From: Bacteroidales bacterium | GTDB taxonomy: Bacteria > Bacteroidota > Bacteroidia > Bacteroidales > UBA3663 | Direction: 5' to 3' | NCBI GenBank assembly: GCA_017449065.1 | Contig: JAFSKF010000052.1 | Span: forward strand, 62,001 to 126,000 | Length of the DNA stretch: 64,000 bases | Shown here: positions 25,272 to 37,161 of the stretch, in pieces | How the letters are laid out: every line of letters begins with the position of its first letter | Numbering within the stretch: the first letter of the stretch is position 1 | Translations under genes and position numbers: made by a program | The notes under the pieces: generated by a model | Told to the model about the DNA's origin: nothing | The model's input: the letters and a program-made list of their open reading frames with translations, nothing else | The model's database searches: none

Positions 25272-27335
25272 CTAATAAATCGCCTCAATCGTAGCACCCG
25301 GGAAATAATGGTTCAATATTTCCCGGTATTTTTTTCCCTGTTGGCTCATGTTGGCAGCACCGATCTGGCACAAACCGACACCGTGTCCCCAACCTTTACC
25401 TTTCAGCGCAAAGACCGGTTCGCCTGTAGCCGCATCCGTCTGCTTCTCTACATCAAAAGCAGAACTGTAGAGGTGCGTTTCCGACAAAGCCTTTCGAATC
25501 AGCAACTCCTTACCGATACGGACAGAGCCTCCCTCGCCCACCACTTCCAGCAAATAGATTCTACCCGAAGATCCCCGTTTCAGCGGCTTCAGGTCGATAA
25601 TGCTTCCCAACTGCAATACCTGCCGGTGTTCGTCCGACTCTTCATCGGGGAATTCTGCCAACAGGCGACGCTTCAAGAGTTCCGAAAGCTCGCTTTGCCG
25701 GTAACGAACGACCCAGTCGTGGAAGTCGAGGGTGCGCTGGTCGTAGTCATTCAACACCAGTTTCAGCACCTTCTCGTCGTGGGTATCGCACCAAGGGTCA
25801 TCCACACAAGTCAGATAATCGTAGTCACGATCCTGCCAGCAGGTGCTGAACAGTTCCGTCTTTCCGCCACAGCACTTGCTGAAGCGGGCATCACAGATCT
25901 CATGATTCTTATCAAGCAGCACCATGCCGCGTGTCTCTTCTACCGCTTGAGCCACCAACGGTGAATGCTGGCGCGTAATGCCCTGATAGCGCTGGCAGTG
26001 GTCGTCAGCACAGACATCGTAAAGCCGGTGGTCGTCGTGGTCCCAGATTCTGGCAATCAGATTCGGTGCCGCTTCATGGGCAAGCACGCCATTGCAAGCA
26101 CCTGTGTTCTTCCGGTCTTCCACCTCCGACTTGAGCTGACGTAGCACCCAACTGCGCGAAATAATGGCATGTGTTTTCAGGAGTTCCAGATTGTTTGTGG
26201 CGCTCATCTCCGACGAAATCACGCTTTTCAGATATTCCTCCACTGGCACAATATTGATGGCATGCAGTTCTCCCTCTCGGGCAATGATACGCAAGGCCCC
26301 CATAAAAGACTGGTCTTCCTGCTGCTGCCAGTGGAACTGCTTACCGATGGTCACCCCTTCCAAAGTGAACGGTGAAGACGTAGTGTGGTATTCTTCAATC
26401 TCGTGCTTCTCCGCCCGGTTCGAACCGTAATCCATCACGTGCAGCATCCGATTCTCTCCCAGATAATTCACAGCATGCGTACGTTCCTCAGCAGAAAAAC
26501 AGATCTGCTGTCCTTCCATGACACCCACATGAAGCATCGGTTCCTGCCAGCGGCATTGACGGAAGATATCGTTCAACAACGGAGCGTCCATTTTCTCGAA
26601 GTCCTCGCGACGTGCCAACGGCACCAAGCCACAGAACTCAAGGGCAGCCGGACTTATCAGCACCTGTTCTTCTCCTTCCTGAAAATATTGCTTTGGTCGA
26701 TGGCACTTACGGTCGATCACCAGCCAGTGGCAATCCGCACCATCCGTCCAGCAAATGATGTTTTTACTGTCCGATTCCTCCTCGCTCGCCACTTGCGGCA
26801 TTTTCGAAGTCACTCCGATGTCCTGCCATTGGTCCCAGGTCCATCGCGTAACCGGCACCAATTCCTTCGGAACCGCCTGAAAGTGCATATGATCGGGAGC
26901 TGATGCGCCACTGTTGGCACCGTTGAAGAAAATCAGGTAGTCGGGGAACATGTCCGCCAGGAAGGCCATATCCCAGGCACGACCGACAAAACTCTGCCGT
27001 TCGTGCTTTTGGCTCACCAAAGTGAAATGCCGGTCGGTGATCGGGTACGGATTCACCATCAGATTGTAGATTCTTCCCGATGGCAATACCTTGATTTCCA
27101 CCTTCTGCTGTTCAGGCGGCAAAGCGGCATCGCACAGGAAACACGGACGCTCTACTTTTCCATCGACCACCTTGGCAGCCGCACTTTTCATGCGTGCGGG
27201 GTTGAACATCACATCGTAACACCTTCCGCCTATTGTCACCTCCTTATGCTGTGCAGATGCTAATTCCTCGTAACGACGACGGGCATCGGGCCATACAGCC
27301 AACTGTCCGGCAAAGAAACGTTCTATCTCAATCAT
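25272..27335 (-). CDS. DUF4922 (HIT/GalT-like) and SpoIID/LytB fusion
   Basis: The 687-residue protein joins two unrelated domains. Residues 1-300 are DUF4922, with CFLC (65-68) and the histidine-triad-like HMHFQ (149-153) of galactose-1-phosphate uridylyltransferase and sugar-nucleotide phosphorylases. Residues about 350-687 are a SpoIID/LytB domain: [13 protein letters not shown] near the start and [15 protein letters not shown] near the end. SpoIID proteins act on denuded peptidoglycan outside the cytoplasm, yet no signal peptide is visible. The start overlaps the stop of the upstream GT2 gene by eight bases, so the two are translated together. Joint function is unknown; a link to envelope glycan is inferred. 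Confidence 0.85.
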   Translation of the reverse strand: MIEIERFFAGQLAVWPDARRRYEELASAQHKEVTIGGRCYDVMFNPARMKSAAAKVVDGKVERPCFLCDAALPPEQQKVEIKVLPSGRIYNLMVNPYPITDRHFTLVSQKHERQSFVGRAWDMAFLADMFPDYLIFFNGANSGASAPDHMHFQAVPKELVPVTRWTWDQWQDIGVTSKMPQVASEEESDSKNIICWTDGADCHWLVIDRKCHRPKQYFQEGEEQVLISPAALEFCGLVPLARREDFEKMDAPLLNDIFRQCRWQEPMLHVGVMEGQQICFSAEERTHAVNYLGENRMLHVMDYGSNRAEKHEIEEYHTTSSPFTLEGVTIGKQFHWQQQEDQSFMGALRIIAREGELHAINIVPVEEYLKSVISSEMSATNNLELLKTHAIISRSWVLRQLKSEVEDRKNTGACNGVLAHEAAPNLIARIWDHDDHRLYDVCADDHCQRYQGITRQHSPLVAQAVEETRGMVLLDKNHEICDARFSKCCGGKTELFSTCWQDRDYDYLTCVDDPWCDTHDEKVLKLVLNDYDQRTLDFHDWVVRYRQSELSELLKRRLLAEFPDEESDEHRQVLQLGSIIDLKPLKRGSSGRIYLLEVVGEGGSVRIGKELLIRKALSETHLYSSAFDVEKQTDAATGEPVFALKGKGWGHGVGLCQIGAANMSQQGKKYREILNHYFPGATIEAIY

Positions 27336-28707
27336 CCTGTTTATCGTTGTTTAAGCGCATCCGGGCCTGCAGTTCGATGGTTCGGATGCGGTCTTTGTAT
27401 AAATTGTTACGGTTAATCTTTTCGCGCGAAAGAGCCGCGTCGGAATTGCCACTCCAGCGTCTGCAATTATAGAGCGAATGGTAGATTCTTCCGATACGGT
27501 ACTGACGGGAAATGCGCAACATGGCGGCATAATCCTCTCCGTAACTGGTATTAGGCAACGGATGTCGCCGCAACAAATCGCGACGGAAAGCACGAGGTGC
27601 CCCCAAGCCGTTGATGCGAAGTGCATTGTTCATACCGTTCTCCGGAGTCCACTCCCGATGGTCAATCAGTCCTGGTGGCAACGGATTCAGATCGAAATCC
27701 GTCAGGCTGTAACTGCCTACCACCGCCATAGCATCCTGTTCCTCAAATGTCTTCACGATTTGCATCAGGGTGTCCGGACCGCTATACATATCGTCGGAAT
27801 CGAGCTGCATCACAAACTTTCCGCACGCTTCGCTGTTGACTGCCTTGTTCCAGCATCCTCCGATCTTCAGCGTAGTCTCTTCCGGAACGATGTGCACCAC
27901 ACGGGCATCCCCATTAGCCAAGTCACGGATTACTTCGGTGGTTCCATCGGTGGAATGGTTATCAACAACAATCACATTGAAATCGAATGCAGTTTGCTGA
28001 TCGAGTGCAGAACGGATAGCATCTCCGATGGTCTTCACACGATTATAGACAGGTATGACCACAGAAACCAAGCACGCAGACTTCTCCCTTTCGCTTTCTG
28101 ACGACAGAAGGTCATTGGCATCAATTAGGGCATCCAGATCCTGCAAGTGCCGCGTCACGACTTTTTCATATTCCAGTTGCACCTCCCGATTCCGCGGATT
28201 CACATAATCGAACTGCGAGGAGGCATCGACTGCTGCGGGTGTAAAACGATAGCCCACCTCGTTCAAGTGGAACGGTAGGGCACGGAGCGAGAGAATCAAT
28301 CGCCACTGGTACCAAGCCGCAAACTTCAGGTGAGCATCGTAGCTGACATCATCCTCTTCATCGACCCAATCGCCATGAATGAATCCGTCTGCCTCCAGCA
28401 CCGCCTGGCTTCGCAACAGCACCAGAGGTCCGAAGTCGAAGTCATCGCGCAAAGATCCGAACTGATAATCGATGCAAGCCAGTTCCTCGCCTTGCTGACG
28501 GAAGTCTGTATATAACATCGTCGCATCAGCATCGGTCAGCACATTCTGCATCCGTCGGAGTTCCGCATCGGTCATCTCATATTCGCCTTCTTGCAGTTGC
28601 AGCAACAGAAACTCACAACCCGATGCTTCTACTTGCCGCGCCACATCGTGCAGTTGTCCAGACGAGGCCAATGTGCCGTGCAGATTATAATAAAAGGTGT
28701 TTTGCAT
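27328..28707 (-). CDS. Glycosyltransferase family 2 with N-terminal extension
   Basis: From the ATG at 28707 the protein is 459 residues. The first 185 or so have no clear family. From about 190 there is a GT2 domain with [43 protein letters not shown] (the DSDD metal site) and [12 protein letters not shown] with the likely catalytic acid. An upstream in-frame start at 28797 would cross the promoter boxes and is rejected. It is the first gene of a two-gene unit with the DUF4922-SpoIID protein. Acceptor unknown. Confidence 0.82.
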   Translation of the reverse strand: MQNTFYYNLHGTLASSGQLHDVARQVEASGCEFLLLQLQEGEYEMTDAELRRMQNVLTDADATMLYTDFRQQGEELACIDYQFGSLRDDFDFGPLVLLRSQAVLEADGFIHGDWVDEEDDVSYDAHLKFAAWYQWRLILSLRALPFHLNEVGYRFTPAAVDASSQFDYVNPRNREVQLEYEKVVTRHLQDLDALIDANDLLSSESEREKSACLVSVVIPVYNRVKTIGDAIRSALDQQTAFDFNVIVVDNHSTDGTTEVIRDLANGDARVVHIVPEETTLKIGGCWNKAVNSEACGKFVMQLDSDDMYSGPDTLMQIVKTFEEQDAMAVVGSYSLTDFDLNPLPPGLIDHREWTPENGMNNALRINGLGAPRAFRRDLLRRHPLPNTSYGEDYAAMLRISRQYRIGRIYHSLYNCRRWSGNSDAALSREKINRNNLYKDRIRTIELQARMRLNNDKQDD

Positions 28708-28725
28708 AAGGGATTTTTCGATTAA

Positions 28726-31731
<3,006 letters not shown>

Positions 31732-31742
31732 GTATTAACGAT

Positions 31743-33875
31743 ATGAGATTCCTGCTCGCCCTGTGGCTTTTGTGCCTGCCGTTGGCCTCTCGGGCTGTCG
31801 ATGACTACTTCTGGACCTCTCCGTCGCACGATTCCTCCGAGTCGATGCCATTGGGAGGCGGTGATATAGGTATGAATGTATGGGTGGACGATTCGACGTT
31901 CACTACCCATTGCTATGTGTCGCAATCCGGCTGGTTCGACGAGAATAACACCTTGCTCAAAGCGGGATTGCTGCACATCTCTCCGCTCGATTCCCTGAGC
32001 CGTCGGAACCCGGCATCCGTCAATTCCTTCGAACACCGGCTGTGTCTGCGCGACGGCTACCAGCGGATTCGCATTGACGATATGGAAATCACGCTTTGGG
32101 TGGATGTCTGGAAACCTGTGATCCACATCGAAGCCAACGTTCCTGTCGAGGTCCGCTATGAAAGCTGGCGCACGAAAAATATCCCCCTGACGCGTGCCGT
32201 CGGTCAGCAGTCGTCGTGGAAATGGATAGTACCGGAAGGAACGGTTACCCATCCTGATCAGACTCGTCTCTTGAAGAACAGCAAATACGGCAGTCTGCTT
32301 TTCTGGCACCAAAATACCGACACTACCGTTTTCGACTACACCGTGCACCAACAGCAACTCGATGCCTACTCCGATCAACTCTGGAATCCCCTGAAAGGGC
32401 GCATCTTTGGCGGATGTCTCAAGCAACTCTCGCAGCAGCATTTCGTCCTGACGCTTTGCAATGCGCAATTTCCTGACGGAGACCGCACCAAACAATGGGT
32501 TAGTTGGTACCGGCAAGTCAGGAAAACAGGAAAATCGATTCGCTCCGATCACGACAGAAAAGCCACCCGAAAGTGGTGGAATAAGTTTTGGCAGCGTTCG
32601 TACATCGAAGCGGGTCCCTCCTGCTCCGACACCGTGCGTCTCATGGTGCGCAACTACAATCTGTTCCGCTATCTGCTGGGATGCAATGCCCACCCGTCGG
32701 ACAAGGGTGAACGATGGCCCAGCAAGTTCAACGGCGGACTTTTTACGTTCCATCCGTTAGATGCTGATACCACGCAGCAGAAAATCGAACGGGAACATCC
32801 GGGCTTAGTGACTCCCGATTACCGCAAATGGGGCGGCGGCACGCACACTGCCCAGAACCAGCGTCTGCTCTATTGGCCTCTCCTGCGCACCGGCGATTCC
32901 GATGCGTTGCGCGGACAGTTCGACTATTATCTGCGTCTATTGCCTGCTGCTGAACTACGCAGCCGCCACTATTGGAACATTGAGGGAGCCTGTTTCTGCG
33001 AACAGCTCGAAAACTTCGGGCTACCGAATCCTGCGGAATATGGCAAGCATAAGGATGGAGGTGATCCGGGCATCGAGGACAACAAATGGCTGGAATATGA
33101 ATGGGACACGGCTTTGGAATTTGCCCAAATGATGCTAATGGCCAAATATCCGGAGGCTGAGAAGTTTGCCTTATCGTGTGTGCGCTTCTTCAATCATTTC
33201 TACAGTCGCAACGGCGAACCCTTCACCCTCTATCCCGGATCGGGTTGCGAAACCTACAAACGCGCCAAGAATCCGGCTTCCACTTTGGCTGCACTGCATC
33301 AGGTGACTTCGACGCTGCTCAACTCCGGACGCCTCACGAAAGCAGAGCGCACTGAGTTAGCAGATTTTCTCCAGCGTCTTCCCGCACTGCCGCTCTGCAA
33401 GCAAGCCAGCCGGACTGCATCCGACAGCGTTGTCTGCTATGCACCGGCTGAATCGTGGGAGCGCATTCAGAACGTCGAGACGCCGCAACTCTATCCCGTC
33501 TGGCCTTGGCGCATGGCTGACCCGGAAATCGGACGAAACTCCTACCTGAACGATACCACCGCTTTGAAGCACCGCTCCTATATTGGCTGGAAACAGGACA
33601 ATATCTGGGCAGCATGCCTGGGCCTCACCGACGAAGCCTTCCGCCTTACCGCCCAGAAACTGCTGGCCCATCCCTACCGCTTCCCTGCGTTCTGGGGTCC
33701 CGGCTTCGACTGGATGCCCGACCTGAACTGGGGTGGTTCCGCCATGATCGGTCTGCAGGAAATGCTTTTTCAGGAAACACCCGACGGCCAATACCTCTTC
33801 CTCCCCGCCTGGCCCAAAGATCAGGAAATCCACTTCAAATTCTACGACCGGCAAGGGAAAGCAGTAGTTTACTGA
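31743..33875 (+). CDS. DUF5703 glycoside-hydrolase-like secreted protein
   Basis: The protein is 710 residues with signal peptide MRFLLALWLLCLPLASRA. It then reads DDYFWTSPSHDSSESMPLGG GD-style DUF5703 N-terminal sequence and a helical (alpha/alpha)6-barrel-like body. Body landmarks are GLFTFHPLDAD, WGGGTHTAQNQRLLYWPLL and WGPGFDWMPDLNWGGSAMIG. Activity is not established for this family; association with plant or host glycan degradation is usual. It starts 11 bases after the GH2 gene, so they form one unit. The 3' end may be shifted: after AVVY-stop, another frame continues LINPSGTNVSWKEYQ-stop to 33919, resembling a natural C-terminus. Confidence 0.82.
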   Translation: MRFLLALWLLCLPLASRAVDDYFWTSPSHDSSESMPLGGGDIGMNVWVDDSTFTTHCYVSQSGWFDENNTLLKAGLLHISPLDSLSRRNPASVNSFEHRLCLRDGYQRIRIDDMEITLWVDVWKPVIHIEANVPVEVRYESWRTKNIPLTRAVGQQSSWKWIVPEGTVTHPDQTRLLKNSKYGSLLFWHQNTDTTVFDYTVHQQQLDAYSDQLWNPLKGRIFGGCLKQLSQQHFVLTLCNAQFPDGDRTKQWVSWYRQVRKTGKSIRSDHDRKATRKWWNKFWQRSYIEAGPSCSDTVRLMVRNYNLFRYLLGCNAHPSDKGERWPSKFNGGLFTFHPLDADTTQQKIEREHPGLVTPDYRKWGGGTHTAQNQRLLYWPLLRTGDSDALRGQFDYYLRLLPAAELRSRHYWNIEGACFCEQLENFGLPNPAEYGKHKDGGDPGIEDNKWLEYEWDTALEFAQMMLMAKYPEAEKFALSCVRFFNHFYSRNGEPFTLYPGSGCETYKRAKNPASTLAALHQVTSTLLNSGRLTKAERTELADFLQRLPALPLCKQASRTASDSVVCYAPAESWERIQNVETPQLYPVWPWRMADPEIGRNSYLNDTTALKHRSYIGWKQDNIWAACLGLTDEAFRLTAQKLLAHPYRFPAFWGPGFDWMPDLNWGGSAMIGLQEMLFQETPDGQYLFLPAWPKDQEIHFKFYDRQGKAVVY

Positions 33876-33912
33876 TTAACCCGTCCGGTACCAATGTAAG
33901 CTGGAAAGAGTA

Positions 33913-35088
33913 TCAGTAGTTAAGTCCGAAGTTCCACAACGGTACGATGATACCGTGTCCGGTTTCTATGTCATCTCTCACTACGATACCGTTCGGAATA
34001 TCCGCTATTTGTTTCCTGCCTTTCTTGTGTCCGCCAACCTCGAAGGTATATTGTCCGATGCAGAAGTCAGATTCCTTTGAACTGACGACATCGTTGTTGA
34101 CGCGCATCTGATTATAGAAGAACGTCTCACGCAGATTGCCTATATTAGGATTACCGCCTGCCAGTATGGTCATCAGCGTCGGATTATCGATATACACTTT
34201 TTCGACCTTGCCAAGTCCGCGCAATCCACCGGTGCTGTCGCGCAACTGTCCTATCATACCTGCTTTTTCCAGATAAACAAGATAGTCGGGAACGTTATTC
34301 TTGCTGATTCCGATTTCGCGAGCCAGATTATCTGCGTTTGGCTTGAAGGGAGCCAATTCCGAGATGACGGACAGCAGCTGTTTGAGCTTACGGGCGGTCG
34401 AGGCTTTCATGTCTGCATACATAGGAATATCGCTTTCGACTGTCTGCGATACGACTTGCTGCATACGGCGTGAGAAACCTTCCTCTTTGCTGAAAGGATA
34501 ATAACCATTGGCGAGATATTGGCGGAAAAGGGGAAGGGGATGTTCGACATCCGGCAATGTAGCTTCTCCTGCAAGTATTTCACTGATGTCATAAGGTCGC
34601 GTCTCAATGTTGTGGAAAAGCCTGAGATATTCTCTGAACGAAAGCCCTTGCATAGTGTAGAGCAGAACACGACGGCTCAGGTCTGCCTCTCCTTGCTGTA
34701 TGTCAAGGACAGAAGAACCCGTGAAGGTAACATGTAGGGCAGGATGCATATCGTGAATCTGCTTAAGTTCCCTTGACCAGCCTTTATATTTGTGAACCTC
34801 GTCAATATAAAGGTGTGAGCCTCCTTCCTTGACGAACTCATCTGCAAGGTCAGTTAGACGATTGGTGGAGAAATAGACGTTGTCTGCAGTCACGTATAGG
34901 CGCTGTCCGTCTCTGCGATGTTCCGCCAGATGTTGCAACATCATTGTCGATTTTCCGACGCCGCGAGGTCCCACTATACCAATGAGTCTGCTCTCCCACG
35001 GAATGACATCATACATATACCGATGCATAGTCATAGGTGTGAGGCTTATAAGCTCATCCATGTAGGCATAAAGAATATTTTCTACCAT
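33913..35088 (-). CDS. AAA ATPase, AAA_14/DUF4143 family
   Basis: The 391-residue protein has a Walker A motif GPRGVGKST (40-48) and Walker B in HLYIDEVHKYKGW. A sensor-like FTGSSVLDIQ follows, then a C-terminal winged-helix/nuclease-like DUF4143 region (LSVISELAPF..., NNVPDYLVYLEKAGMI, FEVGGHKKGRKQ). Such ATPases are scattered, often laterally moved genes of unproven function. The ATG at 35088 was chosen because the -7 box covers the upstream TTG. It is flanked by repeats and gene remnants. It overlaps the possible extended end of the DUF5703 gene by a few bases, tail to tail. Confidence 0.82.
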   Translation of the reverse strand: MVENILYAYMDELISLTPMTMHRYMYDVIPWESRLIGIVGPRGVGKSTMMLQHLAEHRRDGQRLYVTADNVYFSTNRLTDLADEFVKEGGSHLYIDEVHKYKGWSRELKQIHDMHPALHVTFTGSSVLDIQQGEADLSRRVLLYTMQGLSFREYLRLFHNIETRPYDISEILAGEATLPDVEHPLPLFRQYLANGYYPFSKEEGFSRRMQQVVSQTVESDIPMYADMKASTARKLKQLLSVISELAPFKPNADNLAREIGISKNNVPDYLVYLEKAGMIGQLRDSTGGLRGLGKVEKVYIDNPTLMTILAGGNPNIGNLRETFFYNQMRVNNDVVSSKESDFCIGQYTFEVGGHKKGRKQIADIPNGIVVRDDIETGHGIIVPLWNFGLNY

Positions 35089-35118
35089 GTTTGCGTGTGT
35101 GTTTTGTGTTTGTCGCCG

Positions 35119-35187
35119 CAAATATACATAAAAAATCCCTCAATGAGGGAGATTTTTTCAAAAAAAAGCACTCATTGAGGGATTTTT
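35119..35187 (-). promoter_or_regulatory. -7 box with paired operator-like inverted repeats
   Basis: TATATTTG (35119-35126, minus) is a -7 box 31 bases before the ATPase start. Just upstream, AAAAATCCCTCAATGAG (35131-35147) is repeated perfectly in inverted orientation (35171-35187), 23 bases apart. The left copy is itself a palindrome, TCCCTCAATGAGGGA (35136-35150). No TTTG box is present at the usual spacing, so the repeats occupy the -33 region. This looks like a regulator site. Confidence 0.55.
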
Positions 35188-35257
35188 AGTAATATATACC
35201 AGCAAATTGCCACACACGCAATAGAAATGTCGCTCAACAATCATTTTGGGGGCTACA

Positions 35258-35290
35258 GTAAATTCGTCCGACAGTGTCGGATGAATTTAC
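35258..35290. repeat. Near-perfect 33-base palindrome
   Basis: Two 16-base arms around a central G: GTAAATTCGTCCGACA and TGTCGGATGAATTTAC, one mismatch. It sits in a stretch without genes between the ATPase and a gene remnant (35188-35575). The same stretch also holds the two inverted repeats below and no coding sequence that I can support. A partial relative (CCGACATCGGATGAA) occurs at 36858-36872. Confidence 0.75.
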
Positions 35291-35356
35291 AAAACGTCGC
35301 TTTTTAATCCGTCAACTTGATTCAGTCGTAAGACGCAAAACTGACAACCTAAATCA

Positions 35357-35391
35357 GCAAACTACAGGTCTGTGAACATAATGTAGTTCGC
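35357..35391. repeat. Inverted repeat (10-base arms)
   Basis: GCAAACTACA (35357-35366) and TGTAGTTCGC (35382-35391) pair with one mismatch around a 15-base loop. Could be a remnant of a structured RNA or a terminator lacking a T run. Confidence 0.5.
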
Positions 35392-35420
35392 AGCGAGCAG
35401 TACCGTCCCAGAAGGCAAGT

Positions 35421-35496
35421 TCCTAAGCCCTACCCAAGTCCTACCCAAGCCCTTGGAGCACCTTAAGACTTGGGTAAGGCTTGGGTAGGACTTAGG
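35421..35496. repeat. Long inverted repeat built of tandem 11-base units
   Basis: The left arm (35421-35454) contains CCTACCCAAGT/C units in tandem. The right arm (35465-35496) contains their complement (ACTTGGGTA...GGCTTGGGTAGG). The arms of about 32 bases pair with few mismatches around a loop of about 10 bases, so transcription in either direction gives a strong hairpin. Confidence 0.75.
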
Positions 35497-35575
35497 TAGA
35501 GAGATTCAAACAACGAGGACTTCTTATAGAGGATGATGCTGAAGCGAACAGAATTTTCGACACGGATTGGGTGCT

Positions 35576-36211
35576 TTATTCCGGCTTCCCCTCTTCTATC
35601 TTAAGCCCCAGATGAAAGTAATCAGAGATGCGTTTCAGGTCTTCAATCTTGGTCTTGTTGCCAATGTTGGAATAGATGTACCAACCATCGCATTCGTGCT
35701 GCCAAATGCGACCGGGTACAGTGGGACGCTTGTCACGGCTGACGAGGCTATAGCCGCCACCATGTTGGATGTTCAGGGCGGATACACGTCCCAGACCAAT
35801 CTTTCTGAGAGTATTAATGAAGGTATCAATGGCCTGACGATGCCAGATGATGGTGCCGTCAGGGAAGGTTACCTTCATGCCCTTCGTCGTGTTCTCTATA
35901 TGCTTCTTGGGCTCATGGGGATCTGCATCCACGGGGTCTACCTCACTCTTTACTGGTATGCTGTTACGAGGTGTCAGCACCTTTGCTCCAGTCATTTCGC
36001 TAATCTTTGCCTTACGGCTCAGGGCTACGCTGATAGGTTCGCCGGGATGGTACTCCACTACTAACACCAAGTCTCGCTTGATAGGTTCTAATCGAGGTGC
36101 GATGTCGCTGCCCAAAGCGGGAAGAATCTCTTCCTTGATGATTTCCTCTTCCAACTCTTCTACCGGGTGTAGTGCGACTGCTCGATGTCCTCTTTCAACA
36201 GCCGCAGACAT
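35576..36211 (-). CDS. Hypothetical protein, conserved C-terminal domain
   Basis: I cannot name this 211-residue protein. The first 20 residues are an out-of-frame reading of the helicase fragment that overlaps it. From ILPALGSDIAPRLEPIKRDL it looks like real protein. The second half (MKVTFPDGTIIWHRQAIDTF..., GRVSALNIQHGGGYSLVS, GWYIYSNIGNKTKIEDLKRI) resembles a domain I recall at the C-terminus of assorted Bacteroidales proteins. It overlaps the helicase fragment by 52 bases in another frame, so a deletion joining two unrelated genes is likely. Could be expressed from an internal start, or be a remnant. Confidence 0.5.
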   Translation of the reverse strand: MSAAVERGHRAVALHPVEELEEEIIKEEILPALGSDIAPRLEPIKRDLVLVVEYHPGEPISVALSRKAKISEMTGAKVLTPRNSIPVKSEVDPVDADPHEPKKHIENTTKGMKVTFPDGTIIWHRQAIDTFINTLRKIGLGRVSALNIQHGGGYSLVSRDKRPTVPGRIWQHECDGWYIYSNIGNKTKIEDLKRISDYFHLGLKIEEGKPE

Positions 36212-36495
36212 TCGTCCTTCACCTCCTCTTCTGCGCCAAAGAACAGTTCTCCCTTTTGATGGGCACGGGCGATGTACTTATCCACATCGATGCCAATCAG
36301 GATGCGCACTTTGTTGATGTTGTCAAGGAATGGGCGTAAGGAAAAATAGCCTGACGCACGGAGAAAGCCCACCACGGCATCAAGGTTCTTCACTTGAGGG
36401 TTGTTCATCAGAATGCCCTCAAACTCTTTCATCAGTGTGTTCCCATCCCGATTAGTGAAGAAATGGGAGGAAATCGGTATGTCTTGGTTTTCCAT
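36160..36495 (-). pseudogene. N-terminal fragment of a PLD-type helicase
   Basis: The 111-residue open frame from the ATG at 36495 contains FFTNRDGNTLMKEFEGIL, LDAVVGFLRASGYFSLRPFL, RILIGIDVDKYIA and LFFGAEEEVKDECLR. This is the start of the large phospholipase-D-domain SNF2/DEAD helicases seen in accessory and defence-like islands of Bacteroidales. It stops at HYTR, before the HxK motif and the entire helicase part (normally around 1000 residues). It is therefore a truncated remnant. Family recognition is from memory of the N-terminal pattern, so moderately sure. Confidence 0.6.
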
Positions 36496-36570
36496 TCGCT
36501 CAGATACTTTCGGTCGTTGTTGTTCTGACTGATAGCCCCAAGCGTCAGGTATTATATAGTATAAAGACAC

Positions 36571-36661
36571 AAAAAAGCGTGGGCATCGACTGCTGCTCGT
36601 TCCCACTGTTTAGGCCCTAGGAAGCCATCTCTATAGAACGAACAGAGTGTGATACCCACGC
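36571..36661 (-). ncRNA. Structured RNA element ending in a terminator hairpin
   Basis: On the minus strand GCGTGGGTATC (36651-36661) pairs with GATGCCCACGC (36577-36587) over 11 bases, and six T follow at once (36571-36576). The 63-base loop contains further pairing (GAACGA with TCGTTC) and the palindrome CCTAGG. This is more structure than a simple terminator needs. It lies in the leader of the helicase fragment, so it could be an attenuator or the 3' end of a small RNA starting near the promoter at 36885. Confidence 0.5.
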
Positions 36662-36688
36662 GGGAGATATATACCATGCACCGAAAAG

Positions 36689-36721
36689 CGTGCAAGAGGG
36701 CACAGTTTGCCCTCGGCACGC
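36689..36721 (-). ncRNA. Strong hairpin in the same leader
   Basis: GCGTGC pairs with GCACGC around an inner perfect stem GAGGGCA/TGCCCTC (36696-36702 with 36708-36714) and a five-base loop. It is 28 bases from the terminator-type element at 36571-36661 and probably belongs to the same RNA. No convincing protein is encoded between 36496 and 37161. Confidence 0.5.
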
Positions 36722-36884
36722 CCCGGTTGCGTATATACACATCCGTCACGGTCACCTCTGCGTTTGTCTTTGATCAGAATTTGAATTTCCTAGGTTCAAA
36801 CAACCAAAGTACAAAGCGTTAGTGTCGCTTAATTATTATGTCGCTGCAATCATCCACCCGACATCGGATGAACCATTGCAGCCA

Positions 36885-36913
36885 CAAAGGTACGACAAAT
36901 TTTTCGAAACAAA
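36885..36913 (-). promoter_or_regulatory. Possible promoter of the structured leader
   Basis: On the minus strand, TTTG (36910-36913), 17 bases, then TACCTTTG (36885-36892). Boxes match but the spacer is shorter than usual. It would produce a leader of about 380 bases through both hairpins before the helicase fragment. Confidence 0.4.
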
Positions 36914-37014
36914 GAAAATTTTAAGTATTTTTTACATTGACGAGCCACTTTTTCAAGAATGCGGGCCAATTATAGGAAAAGCACAGCAAAAAACGAAAGG
37001 AACGATTTCCTACG

Positions 37015-37155
37015 TTCCGGAGTTCGCACCGACACTCGGGGAAACGTTTCAAATCTTCCGGAAGTGCTACCGACACAGCGGATTTCATTTCTCAAGCTCC
37101 GGAGTTGCTGCCGCTTCCGTCAGAACGAACTCTGGAAGATTTGAAACGCTTCCCG
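37015..37155. repeat. Three degenerate 41-base tandem repeats with a 15-base inverted repeat
   Basis: Units starting at 37015, 37056 and 37097 share (T/C)TCCGGAG-TxC-x-CCG and repeat every 41 bases. Overlaid on these, CGTTTCAAATCTTCC (37045-37059) is perfectly inverted at 37134-37148, with extended arms 37037-37061 and 37132-37155. The block lies directly after the stop of the TPR gene at 37162. Confidence 0.65.
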
Positions 37156-37161
37156 TGAAAG

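Noticed and set aside
36552-36755. Small open frame of 67 codons in the structured leader
   Set aside because: It coincides with strong hairpins; RNA structure explains the sequence better than a protein, though a leader peptide is not excluded.
37015-37137. CRISPR-like spacing of the 41-base units
   Set aside because: Units are degenerate along their full length, with no constant repeat and variable spacer pattern, and no cas genes are present.
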